NCBI GenBank assembly: GCA_026225215.1
Contig: JAMFSI010000017.1
Location: 1-38,599, forward strand
DNA length: 38,599 nucleotides
Source: Sphingomonas palustris
GTDB lineage: Bacteria > Pseudomonadota > Alphaproteobacteria > Sphingomonadales > Sphingomonadaceae
Direction: 5' to 3'
A program made the position numbers and the translations under genes. Below, piece by piece: positions 25,735-33,358 of this stretch. Each line of letters opens with the position of its first letter. Position 1 is the stretch's first letter. Below the pieces are notes generated by a model. It did not search any database. It was given only the letters and a program-made list of their open reading frames with translations, and was not told the DNA's origin.

Positions 25735-25914
25735 ATGACTCACGCACAACGCAACCAGAAAATACTGGACGCGATTGCCGAGGAAACTCAACGTGCGCTT
25801 TCGTCCAAGAAAGCGGCGCGTGAAACGCTGATTAAAGAGGGCATCTACACCACCAAGGGCAAACTGCGTGTCGAATTCGGCGGCGGCAGCAAGAAAGCTC
25901 GTGCCGCCGCTTGA
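25735..25914 (+). CDS. Small antitoxin-like protein (59 aa)
   Basis: 59 codons from an ATG with GAGGGAG six bases upstream; stop TGA at 25912-25914. The N-terminal half is a predicted helix rich in Gln, Glu and Lys (R-N-Q-K-I-L-D-A-I-A-E-E). Then comes a pattern common to many small toxin-neutralising or regulatory proteins: A-A-R-E-T-L-I-K-E-G-I-Y-T-T-K-G-K-L, ending in a basic tail. The last bases overlap the TTG start of the next gene (TTGA). Overlap, small size and order suggest the antitoxin of a two-gene module. This role is inferred, not shown by a conserved domain I can name. Confidence 0.7.
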   Translation: MTHAQRNQKILDAIAEETQRALSSKKAARETLIKEGIYTTKGKLRVEFGGGSKKARAAA

Positions 25915-26498
25915 GTCGGCTCGCGACCTCATTCGTCCTTGGCTATCATGGTTGCGATCGATCAGTAGCGCAAAAGGCGGTACTCGAAGGCGCTGAGATT
26001 CTCCAAAGCGACAAGGATTACGACTGGCTTGGGCCGGGCGCTTATTTCTGGGAATCCGACCCTGCTCGCGCGCTTGAATGGGCAAATTGGAAGGCCAGCA
26101 TCAACCAGTACAAAGATCCGGTCGTAATCGGTTCGGTGATTGACCTGCGAAATTGCCTTGATCTTGTGTCACGTGAAGATACTGAATTGCTACGCGCAGC
26201 GCACTCGTCCTTCCTTCGCGTACAAGCAAAGGCCAAACTCCCAATCCCTACAAATGGCAGCCCGAAAGGCGCGAAAGACAAAGATAGAGTCCTACGATAT
26301 CTGGATTGCGCAGTTTTTCGCCACCTTCACCAGATCATCGAATCTTTGTCCGACACGATTGAGCCCTATGATACCGTAAGGGGAATGTTTGTAGAGGGCG
26401 GGCGCGCCTACCCAGGCAGCGGAATCTACCGGAAAAGCCATGTCCAAATCGCGGTCCGAAACCCAGCTTGCATAAAAGGTGTATTCTTCGCCCGCTAA
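25911..26498 (+). CDS. PARP-like ADP-ribosyltransferase-fold protein, putative toxin
   Basis: 195 residues starting at TTG inside the preceding stop. L-G-Y-H-G-C-D near residue 10 and L-G-P-G-A-Y-F-W-E-S-D-P-A-R-A-L-E-W-A near 40-58 mirror the two NAD-binding blocks of PARP-like enzymes (H-G, then G-x-G-I-Y-F-A-x-x-x-x-x-A). The C-terminal block contains F-V-E-G-G and S-H-V-Q-I-A-V, where a catalytic Glu or Gln is expected. No signal peptide, so it would act in the cytoplasm. Codons are less GC-biased than in flanking housekeeping genes. Position after a small antitoxin-like gene favours a toxin-antitoxin or defence module. The fold assignment is by motif resemblance only. Confidence 0.6.
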   Translation: MSRLATSFVLGYHGCDRSVAQKAVLEGAEILQSDKDYDWLGPGAYFWESDPARALEWANWKASINQYKDPVVIGSVIDLRNCLDLVSREDTELLRAAHSSFLRVQAKAKLPIPTNGSPKGAKDKDRVLRYLDCAVFRHLHQIIESLSDTIEPYDTVRGMFVEGGRAYPGSGIYRKSHVQIAVRNPACIKGVFFAR

Positions 26499-26531
26499 AT
26501 TCGCCAGAGGCATTACTTTCCTTCGCCAAGC

Positions 26532-26560
26532 TTGCATCCGTTCATTTTTTGTTCTAGATT
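26532..26560 (+). promoter_or_regulatory. Promoter for the DUF5131-TcmP pair, probably leaderless
   Basis: TTGCAT (26532-26537) and TAGATT (26555-26560) are spaced by exactly 17 nt. The ATG of the DUF5131 gene begins at 26566, about where transcription would start, and no ribosome-binding site precedes it. A leaderless mRNA is therefore likely. The hexamers match the consensus only partly. Confidence 0.4.
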
Positions 26561-26565
26561 TATGC

Positions 26566-27315
26566 ATGGCTGACTCTACCCAAATCGAATGGACAGACTC
26601 GACATGGAACCCTGTAACGGGCTGTTCCAAGATTACTGCTGGCTGCGATTTTTGTTATGCTGAGCGTTTTTCAGAGCGTTTCCGTGGAGTGAAAGGGCAT
26701 CCTTTTGAGAGCGGGTTTGATCTGACGCTACGGCCAGCGCGCGTGAGGCAGCCGCTGCAATGGCGGCAACCGCGCCGCATTTTCGTGAATTCGATGAGCG
26801 ACCTTTTTCATAAGGAAGTGCCGTTCAGCTTCATTGATTCCGTTTTCGACACTATGGAAGAAGCCGACTGGCATACCTATCAGGTGCTGACGAAACGGAG
26901 TTCCCTACTCGTCCGCTATCTGAAGCGGCGGTACGGCAAGGAAAGCGCTCCATCTCACATTTGGCTCGGCGTCTCGGTTGAAGACGAGAAGAACGCCGTG
27001 AGGCTCACGCATCTGAAAGCCGCACAGGCTTCTGTTAAATTTGTATCGTTTGAACCGCTTCTTGGCTCCGTCGGCCCCATTGACCTTAAGGGGATCGATT
27101 GGGCAATTGTCGGCGGCGAAAGCGGGCCCCGCTCCCGCCCAATGGCGGAAGAATGGGCATTGGAAATTCGCGACCAGTGCGAAAAGGACAACGTCGCCTT
27201 CTTTTTCAAGCAATGGGGCGGCATCCGTCCCAAATCCGGCGGGCGGCAACTAGAGGGACGTGAGTGGAACGAATATCCCCAGACCCCGCTCCAGCCGGTG
27301 CCAACTGCCGCTTAG
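26566..27315 (+). CDS. DUF5131 / phage Gp37-Gp68-like three-Cys protein
   Basis: 249 residues. The N-terminal block T-W-N-P-V-T-G-C-S-K-I-T-A-G-C-D-F-C-Y-A is the family signature, with Cys20, Cys27 and Cys30. This resembles a radical-SAM cluster site, although C-x6-C-x2-C differs from the classical C-x3-C-x2-C. F-V-N-S-M-S-D-L-F-H, W-L-G-V-S-V-E and I-V-G-G-E-S-G-P are further family motifs, and F-F-K-Q-W-G-G is near the end. A longer frame begins at 26479, but the 30 extra residues do not fit the family start. The TcmP gene follows after 15 nt. The enzymatic activity of the family is unknown to me; the phage link and partner suggest nucleic-acid modification or defence. Confidence 0.85.
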   Translation: MADSTQIEWTDSTWNPVTGCSKITAGCDFCYAERFSERFRGVKGHPFESGFDLTLRPARVRQPLQWRQPRRIFVNSMSDLFHKEVPFSFIDSVFDTMEEADWHTYQVLTKRSSLLVRYLKRRYGKESAPSHIWLGVSVEDEKNAVRLTHLKAAQASVKFVSFEPLLGSVGPIDLKGIDWAIVGGESGPRSRPMAEEWALEIRDQCEKDNVAFFFKQWGGIRPKSGGRQLEGREWNEYPQTPLQPVPTAA

Positions 27316-27330
27316 CCAATCCGGAGATCT

Positions 27331-28479
27331 ATGAGCGCTTATATCGACCGCGAGCAAACGCAGGCCAAGCATTTTATCCTGAGGGGCTATTTGCAGGAGC
27401 TGGCGTTTAAAGTCCTACGCGGATGGGACATTGCCTATATCGACGGCTTCTCGGGACCGTGGGAATCCAAGACTGACGATTTTTCCGATACGTCCTTCAT
27501 GATCGCGCTCAACGTGCTGAAGGATGCACAGCAGCTTATCGAGGAGCAGACCGGTGTAAGGCGGAAAATCAAATGCTTCTTTTCGGAGAAGAATGCCGAC
27601 GCCTTTCGTCAGATGACGGCGGCAGTCGCAAGTTTCCATCAGCCTGACGACAAGTTCGAGATCCGCACCTACCAAGGCGAGTTTGTCAACGCTGTCGATG
27701 ACATCCGACAGTTCGTAGGAAATGCGTTTCCGCTGCTCTTCATCGACCCCACGGGCTGGACGGAATATCCGTTCGACCGAATTGCGCCACTGTTCGCTTT
27801 TACAAAATGCGAAGTGCTCGTCAATTTCATGTATGGCCATATCAGCCGTTTCGTGACGCATCCCGATCCGAAGATCATCGCCTCGCTCGACCCTATCCTT
27901 GGCGGACCTGGCTGGCAGGGCCGACTTGACCCCGCTATGACGAAGGGGCCAGCGGTGGAAAAACTGTTCCGTGAGAATCTGAAGGCTGCGGGAAAATTTG
28001 ATTATGTCGTTTCAACGCGGATCGACAAAAGTACCGAGGAGCGTCCGCACTTCTTCCTCGTCTATGGCACGAAGGACCGGGCCGGGCTGATGGCCTTCCG
28101 TAACACGGAATATAAGGCTCTTCGCGAACACGCCAAGAATCGCTCCACTGCAATGACTCGCAAACGCGAAGTCCGCCGGGGCGCCATCGACATGTTTGCC
28201 GATTTTGATGCCGGGCGGAAGGAGGCCACGATCGACTATATCGTTGCCGAGCAGAAGGTGCTTGCCAAAGACATGCTTTGCGGCATGCTCGCGGCCAGCG
28301 GTTCGCTCCGTTTCACCGTCATCGTCGAGACGCTGCTGCAAGCCTTCATGGTCCGAGAGACGAATGTGAAGGACATCTGCGTCGATCTGGCCGCTGAAGG
28401 GAAAATCCAGAGTAGCTGGGGCGGTGGCGTTCGGAAGCCCAACAATGAAACCACTATAGATTTAACGTCTGCACTGTAG
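27331..28479 (+). CDS. tcmP: Three-Cys-motif partner protein TcmP
   Basis: 382 residues of the TcmP family, which is defined by proximity to three-Cys (Gp37/Gp68-like) proteins. The N-terminal part has Y-I-D-G-F-S-G-P, K-I-K-C-F-F-S-E-K-N and L-L-F-I-D-P-T-G-W, an order reminiscent of class I SAM-dependent methyltransferases (G-x-G loop, acidic strand 2, D-P-P-Y-like motif). The C-terminal ~100 residues look like a helical or winged-helix domain (A-E-G-K-I). The ATG follows CGGAG. It is translated 15 nt after the DUF5131 gene and almost certainly co-transcribed. Methyltransferase function is inferred from motif order only. Confidence 0.85.
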   Translation: MSAYIDREQTQAKHFILRGYLQELAFKVLRGWDIAYIDGFSGPWESKTDDFSDTSFMIALNVLKDAQQLIEEQTGVRRKIKCFFSEKNADAFRQMTAAVASFHQPDDKFEIRTYQGEFVNAVDDIRQFVGNAFPLLFIDPTGWTEYPFDRIAPLFAFTKCEVLVNFMYGHISRFVTHPDPKIIASLDPILGGPGWQGRLDPAMTKGPAVEKLFRENLKAAGKFDYVVSTRIDKSTEERPHFFLVYGTKDRAGLMAFRNTEYKALREHAKNRSTAMTRKREVRRGAIDMFADFDAGRKEATIDYIVAEQKVLAKDMLCGMLAASGSLRFTVIVETLLQAFMVRETNVKDICVDLAAEGKIQSSWGGGVRKPNNETTIDLTSAL

Positions 28480-28857
28480 CGGCAGCCTCAAGCCTTACCG
28501 GTCACGACAACGGTGAGGTTGAACGAACCGCGAAGCTCGTGTTGGCTTAGCTTGCCAACCTTGCTCTAAATGAATGGCAGGAATCAGGACGCCTGGCAGC
28601 GACTTTGTACGACCGAAATCGGGGCGCGAAACAGCCAAAAGAACAAAAGGCATAGTCACTCTCGATGGCCAGCGACGCCGCGTCGTTGCGCTCCCCCGAA
28701 TTGTCACGCAACAACGACAGGAATGGGGTTTGGGGCCTTTGGCCCCAAGTCTTTCGCCTTAACTCGCCTTGGCCACGATCAAGGCACCCTTTCCCAACAC
28801 GATCCGGTGGAATTTGCCGTTAGCAGGTTCCACGCAATGGTGGGCTCAGTGTCGTAT
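28480..28857. other. Non-coding stretch at the right edge of the accessory island
   Basis: I see no convincing gene here. Short overlapping frames on both strands have no recognisable family and no supported start. The stretch contains a GC-rich hairpin (28725-28751) that recurs at 37421. No tRNA gene or attachment-site duplication was recognised. Confidence 0.5.
28725..28751 (+). repeat. 27-bp hairpin repeat, copy A
   Basis: The element contains TTGGGGCC-TTT-GGCCCCAA, an 8-bp perfect stem with a 3-nt loop, preceded by GGGGT and followed by GTC. A copy with 25 of 27 identical bases lies in opposite orientation at 37421-37447. It may also terminate transcription. Confidence 0.75.
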
Positions 28858-30384
28858 TCAGCCCTTTGTGCCGAAATCAGGCATCTTCGGTAGCGGCGTC
28901 AGCCTCTGAACCGGCGTGGGTGTGAAATATAGGAAAGCGTAGGACACTGCGGCGATGGCGATCAAGGCGCTGGCGAGGATCAGCAGCGCTGTTCGCCAGG
29001 CGGCTAGCGGATGAGGCTTGACGCTCCACCGTATTCGATCTGTGCCAGTAACCTTCGCCGCGCGATGGGAGGCCGCTTCGAGGCCCTGTGCCAGTCCTTC
29101 GAGCGGCGCTTCGGCGAGCGGGCCGCCGGCCTGTGGATTGAGGGTGATCCGATAGGATCGACGTTCGAGATCGATCAGGACCGAAAGGCTGCCGCCGAGG
29201 TGATATCGCCGACAGTCCAGCCGCAGCTTGTGCTCGTGCGGGAACTTGACGCTGGCGTCCCAGTCCGTCCCCCACAAGTCGAGCAGCGTGCGCTTCGTCG
29301 TCAGTTCGATCACCTTCGGCGAATTGACCCAGTGCGAATTGGACCATTCTTCCGAGGCGAGATCGACGCATATCGTTCCGTCGGGCGAAATATGCCGGTA
29401 GTGCGGGGGTTTGGCGCCCCGGGCTGACGACCGGCGTGCAGCTTCCACACCATCTGCCAGTTCGGACAGAGGCCGAGCCGCTCCGCCTATAGCTACATCG
29501 CGGAACGATCGCCTCGCCGGATCGATGCGGAACAGGGTGTCGAATTGGTTTTGTCGGAGGTGGAGGAAGAGGCTGCCATCGGCGTTGGCGCTGATCCGGC
29601 TGAATGCCCAGGCGCTGCAATCCACCAGGACCCGCTCTGTCGCGACGTCGATCAATACCGCCGAGGCGGACAGTGAATCGTAGCGGTTGTTGACGAACTC
29701 CCCGAGGCGATGCTCGTAGCGTAACGATCCGTCGGCTGAGGCACCCTTTTCTTCGCTGGGCAGCGTAATCGGAACGAAAAACCCCCAAACGCCGTTGGAT
29801 AGCTCGCTCGCAGCGAAGCGCGTCGGCTTTTGCTCGTTGCCGACATCGTAGATGGTATAGCGATGCCGCTGATCGGGGTGCGCGGGATGGGCAAGTTGCA
29901 CAGGTGGCAATGGGGTTCGACGCCAATCCTGTTGCCAGATAGTCAGGCCGTCGATTTTTAAATCGTCACCCTCGAGGCCGACGTGGCGTTCGCGCCATCC
30001 CGCCATCTCGATCGGCGCCTTGATCGCCGATATGAAACTGCGTCCCTCGGGTACGAGCAGGGCGGCGGCGGATGGCGCTGGCGTGGCCGGGCGACGACGA
30101 GGCCTGAGTCTGAGCACCAGGCCGAGGCCAAAACCCGCCAGGCAAATGACTATCCACGGGATGAGCAGGAAGGAGCCGATCAGCAGGAACGCTGCGAATA
30201 TGCTTCCCGGCTGCTCCTGCGGTGTGCCGATCAGTCTTCCCAGCACGTCGAGCCCGAAAAAGACGATCGCAGGCGAGAAGAACCACAGCACCATCGCCGG
30301 TATCAGCCATCGCTTCGCGACAAGCGCGATGATGGCCGCCGGTAGAGCGATCGCGACTATCGCTATGGCAGGTGCCAGCCCCAT
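28858..30384 (-). CDS. Membrane-anchored protein of unknown function (508 aa)
   Basis: The N-terminus has about three transmembrane helices within residues 1-110 (A-I-A-I-V-A-I-A-L-P-A-A-I-I and F-L-L-I-G-S-F-L-L-I-P-W-I-V-I), then a basic R-L-R-P-R-R-R-P. A soluble domain of roughly 350 residues with many short beta-type segments and repeated 'V-D-L/V-D-C' strands follows, suggesting a beta-propeller-like or beta-rich fold. One more helix lies near residue 470, before a proline-rich tail. I chose the ATG at 30384 over one 26 codons upstream because hydrophobic sequence begins right after it and GGGGA precedes it. It is divergent from another unknown membrane protein. I do not recognise a family. 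Confidence 0.7.
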   Translation of the reverse strand: MGLAPAIAIVAIALPAAIIALVAKRWLIPAMVLWFFSPAIVFFGLDVLGRLIGTPQEQPGSIFAAFLLIGSFLLIPWIVICLAGFGLGLVLRLRPRRRPATPAPSAAALLVPEGRSFISAIKAPIEMAGWRERHVGLEGDDLKIDGLTIWQQDWRRTPLPPVQLAHPAHPDQRHRYTIYDVGNEQKPTRFAASELSNGVWGFFVPITLPSEEKGASADGSLRYEHRLGEFVNNRYDSLSASAVLIDVATERVLVDCSAWAFSRISANADGSLFLHLRQNQFDTLFRIDPARRSFRDVAIGGAARPLSELADGVEAARRSSARGAKPPHYRHISPDGTICVDLASEEWSNSHWVNSPKVIELTTKRTLLDLWGTDWDASVKFPHEHKLRLDCRRYHLGGSLSVLIDLERRSYRITLNPQAGGPLAEAPLEGLAQGLEAASHRAAKVTGTDRIRWSVKPHPLAAWRTALLILASALIAIAAVSYAFLYFTPTPVQRLTPLPKMPDFGTKG

Positions 30385-30541
30385 GATCAGTCCCCGATCT
30401 AACTGGTCACTCTTGGAAGGATATGCTCGTCGCCACAAGGTGTGAACCTGTAAATCTCCCAAGGAATTGCCAATTTTTTTACTGTGCCGCCTCGACTCTG
30501 CTACCGAGGTTCGGGGTGTTGATTGGGGGTTGCTGCAGACG

Positions 30542-31363
30542 ATGTTGAAACGGCTATCGATCTTTTGGTTATTGTTCGTACCGCTCGCAACATTGCTGGA
30601 GGTTCTGACCTATAGCGGACTCTATCGCTGGCTCTGCGAGTGGCAGCTTGCGAGCGGCGGAGAATATGAAGGGTTCTCAACTGCGGTCATCCCTGCGGTG
30701 TTGCTCATCATCCCCGCAATTGTTTACCTGCGCAGCCAATTGCCGGACAAGCCGAGAGTGCCGATCGATCCCGCGGCCGCCGAGAAGGTCGCGCTGCGTG
30801 TGCTCGGAACGATCGGCCTGGGCGCCACGACAGTCTGCGTGGGCGCATTGCTCTGGGCCTGGCACCTCCCGAGCAGAAATGGCGCTTCGATCACCGTGGA
30901 CCTTGCGACATTGGGCAATTCCACACCGCCGCTGGGACGCGTCACGCTGATCGGCGTGATCGATGCCGATCACGTCACTCGCAAATTGGTGACGGGAAAA
31001 GCCTCCATCCATAACGAACGCAACCTCTACGCGCCCATGATCATTCGGGGTTCCGCGGCAGGCACCGGCCGGATCTTCGTCGACGAATATGTTGATGGCG
31101 ATGTCGATCAGCCACTCCCGACGGCGAGCGGCAACCAATTCAAGGGCGTGCTTGTCGAAGGTGGTCTTCCCAATGACATGTGGCGGCAGTTTGCGAGGAT
31201 CGGTGTTCGTGTCACCGATCCTTATTATGTTTTGCGAACCGGTCCCGACGGCGATCGCGAGGGCTACTATGTCGCCGCTGGGCTCAGCGGCTTCGTTGCA
31301 GCATTGGCTTTGATCCCGCTGGCTATCGCTTTAGTGTCGCTGGCACGGCGACATCGGCGCTAA
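30542..31363 (+). CDS. Membrane protein of unknown function (273 aa)
   Basis: Three N-terminal hydrophobic helices (about 5-25, 45-62 and 82-105), a ~130-residue soluble segment (S-I-T-V-D-L-A-T-L-G to Y-V-L-R-T-G-P-D-G-D), and a C-terminal helix at ~245-267 followed by a basic R-R-H-R-R end. The ATG at 30542 starts the first hydrophobic helix; a longer frame begins at 30467. The soluble part faces the periplasm if the positive-inside rule holds. No family recognised. It is divergent from the unknown 508-aa membrane protein, and its stop overlaps the converging FAD-enzyme stop by three bases (CTAA). Confidence 0.65.
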   Translation: MLKRLSIFWLLFVPLATLLEVLTYSGLYRWLCEWQLASGGEYEGFSTAVIPAVLLIIPAIVYLRSQLPDKPRVPIDPAAAEKVALRVLGTIGLGATTVCVGALLWAWHLPSRNGASITVDLATLGNSTPPLGRVTLIGVIDADHVTRKLVTGKASIHNERNLYAPMIIRGSAAGTGRIFVDEYVDGDVDQPLPTASGNQFKGVLVEGGLPNDMWRQFARIGVRVTDPYYVLRTGPDGDREGYYVAAGLSGFVAALALIPLAIALVSLARRHRR

Positions 31364-32478
31364 ACCTGTCGCTCCAGCGCCTGGGCGACATACTCCCCGA
31401 TCGCCATTGATGATGTCAGCCCCGGGCTCTCGATCCCGAACAGCGCCGCCAGCCCTGGCAGCTTGTGAGCCTCGGGGAGCATGATCGCTAAATCGGGTTG
31501 CGGTTCATCGGGGCCGTGGATCTTGGGGCGGATGCCGGCGTAGTCGGGCACCAAGGCGGCTTCTTCGAGCGCGGGCCAATAGCGGCGGATGGCGGCGGCG
31601 AAGTGCGCGCGGCGCGCAGGCGAGGGGGTATAGTCCTCGTGATCGACCCATTCGATATCGGGGCCGAAGATCGGATTGCCGCCGATGTCGCGGCGGTAAT
31701 GCGTGCCGAGCGAACCGGGGACTGGCAGCGGATAGATCAGGCGTGAGAAGGGCGCCGGCGCGTGCAGCGCGAAATAGGTGCCTTTGGCGAGATGGCGCCT
31801 CGGGATCAGCGCGGCGGGAAAGACGTCGAGCGCCGCTGCGGTTTCCTGGGCGCCGAGGCCGGGCGCGAGGATCAAATGGCGGCAGGCGATGGTGGCCGGT
31901 TCGGTGCCCCCCGTGGTGACGCGGTAGCCATCGGGGAAGGCCTCGGCGCGCAAATAAGGCGTGGCGAGCGCGATATTGCCGCCGTGGTCTTCGATCTCGC
32001 CTTGCAGCGCGAGCAGATAACCGTGGCTGTCGAACACCGCGCTGGTGGCGCAGGCCAGCGCCGCTTCGACGTTGAGCGCGGGTTCGAGCGCGCGGGCAGC
32101 GGCGCCGGTTAGCCGGGTCACGCCAGGCACTTGGTTGGCGGCGGCCTGTGCTTCGATTGCAGCCAGGGCGGGGAGTTCGTCATCCGCCGTGGCGACAACC
32201 AGCTTGCCGCAGGGATTGAGGGTAATCCCGCGAGTTCCGCAATAGTCGCGGATCAGCCGGTTGCCGGCGACGCAGAGCCGCGCTTTCAGCGATCCGGTCG
32301 GGTAATAGATGCCAGCGTGAAGCACTTCGGAATTGCGCGAGGAAATGCCTTGGCCGATGTGCGCCGCTGCCTCCAGCACGATCACGTCATGGCCGCGCTT
32401 TGCCAATGACCGGGCGCAGGCCAAACCGACCGCGCCAGCGCCGACGACGATGCTATCGGTGGCGAAGTCGGCGTTCAC
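31360..32478 (-). CDS. FAD-dependent oxidoreductase, L-2-hydroxyglutarate dehydrogenase-like
   Basis: About 372 residues of the DAO/L2HGDH group. The Rossmann motif V-V-G-A-G-A-V-G-L-A-C-A starts near residue 10 and ends in V-L-E-A. It is followed by S-S-R-N-S-E-V-L-H-A-G-I-Y-Y-P and S-L-K-A-R-L-C-V-x-G, both hallmarks of L-2-hydroxyglutarate oxidases. The C-terminus has G-I-E-S-P-G-L-T-S-S. I prefer GTG at 32478; a TTG at 32496 is also open and neither has a strong ribosome-binding site. Likely oxidises a 2-hydroxyacid with electron transfer to the respiratory chain, clearing L-2-hydroxyglutarate. The upstream region carries a sphingomonad repeat. Confidence 0.85.
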   Translation of the reverse strand: MNADFATDSIVVGAGAVGLACARSLAKRGHDVIVLEAAAHIGQGISSRNSEVLHAGIYYPTGSLKARLCVAGNRLIRDYCGTRGITLNPCGKLVVATADDELPALAAIEAQAAANQVPGVTRLTGAAARALEPALNVEAALACATSAVFDSHGYLLALQGEIEDHGGNIALATPYLRAEAFPDGYRVTTGGTEPATIACRHLILAPGLGAQETAAALDVFPAALIPRRHLAKGTYFALHAPAPFSRLIYPLPVPGSLGTHYRRDIGGNPIFGPDIEWVDHEDYTPSPARRAHFAAAIRRYWPALEEAALVPDYAGIRPKIHGPDEPQPDLAIMLPEAHKLPGLAALFGIESPGLTSSMAIGEYVAQALERQV

Positions 32479-32502
32479 CCGCTCATACCAGAGCAAAATT
32501 TA

Positions 32503-32594
32503 CCCGTCCGTGCTGAGCTTGTCGAAGCACTGCCCTGCTTGCAAGCGGGCGATAGAAAGAAAAGCAGTCCTTCGACAAGCTCAGGACGGACGGG
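32503..32594. repeat. Sphingomonad dispersed inverted repeat (REP-like)
   Basis: Left arm CCCGTCCGTGCTGAGCTTG and right arm CAAGCTCAGGACGGACGGG pair over about 30 bases each, including TCGAAG/CTTCGA, and flank a 30-nt centre. The core GAGCTTGTCGAAG is a widely repeated intergenic sequence in sphingomonad genomes. It sits 25 nt upstream of the FAD-enzyme start. Confidence 0.8.
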
Positions 32595-32636
32595 GATGGG
32601 TGCATGAGTCATGATCAACATCAACGCGGCCTCATA

Positions 32637-33188
32637 TCAGTCCATATGTTTCAGGCCGACACGTAGGTAATCCCAGCCAGTGACCAGCGTCAGCACTGCG
32701 GCGCCCCATAGCGCTATCAGCCCGACCAACTCGGGCAGCGGCCACCATGGCAGCGCTCCCGCCAGGATCAGCGAGCCCAGCGCGAGCAGTTGCAAGGTGG
32801 TTTTCCATTTGGCCAATTGCGATACGGGCATCGAAACCCGCAGATCGGCGAGGAATTCGCGCAAGCCCGACACCGCGATCTCGCGCAGCAGGATGACCAG
32901 TGCGGCGACGACAGCGGCACCAGTGATGTCGCGATTATGGACCAGGATCAGGATTACCGCGGCGACCATGATCTTGTCGGCGATCGGATCGAGGAATATG
33001 CCCAGCCGCGACACGGTGCCCTGCGCGCGCGCGACATAGCCATCGAAATAATCGGTTATCCCCATCAGGCAATAGACGGCGAAACCGATGCCATAGCCGA
33101 GCGGCCAATGCGGCCACCACAGCAGGGCCACCAGAATCGGCACCGCCAGGATGCGGGAGAGTGTGAGCAGGTTGGGGAGGGTGAGCAT
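32637..33188 (-). CDS. pgsA: CDP-diacylglycerol--glycerol-3-phosphate 3-phosphatidyltransferase
   Basis: A 183-residue integral membrane CDP-alcohol phosphatidyltransferase. The signature D-x2-D-G-x2-A-R-x8-G-x3-D-x3-D is complete: D-Y-F-D-G-Y-V-A-R, then G-I-F-L-D-P-I-A-D-K. It opens with L-T-L-P-N-L-L-T-L-S-R, the usual PgsA start, which is why I chose the ATG at 33188 (33194 or a TTG at 33209 are possible). PgsA makes phosphatidylglycerol-phosphate, the committed step to phosphatidylglycerol and cardiolipin. It is divergent from an LplT-like carrier, another phospholipid gene. Confidence 0.95.
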   Translation of the reverse strand: MLTLPNLLTLSRILAVPILVALLWWPHWPLGYGIGFAVYCLMGITDYFDGYVARAQGTVSRLGIFLDPIADKIMVAAVILILVHNRDITGAAVVAALVILLREIAVSGLREFLADLRVSMPVSQLAKWKTTLQLLALGSLILAGALPWWPLPELVGLIALWGAAVLTLVTGWDYLRVGLKHMD

Positions 33189-33358
33189 GCCCATCGCGCA
33201 TAGCGGCAATTCCCGCCCCGAAAAAGGGTAAGAGTAGGTTCCCGGAAATTCTGCTTCCCGGAGCCGCAGACCAGCGCAGCTAATTTGAACCAGGCATTGC
33301 AGCCTCCAGATTTGCCCCCTAGGACGGCGACGGAGTGGGAGAGGATAGCGGTTTATTT

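Noticed and set aside
28570..28893. Overlapping short frames (62 and 107 codons) after TcmP
   Set aside because: No ribosome-binding site, no family and part of the frame reads through the hairpin repeat.
32333..32614. 93-codon plus-strand frame across the repeat region
   Set aside because: Its sequence contains the S-L-S-K-H and L-R-Q-A-Q-D-G-R strings typical of translated sphingomonad repeats, not a gene.
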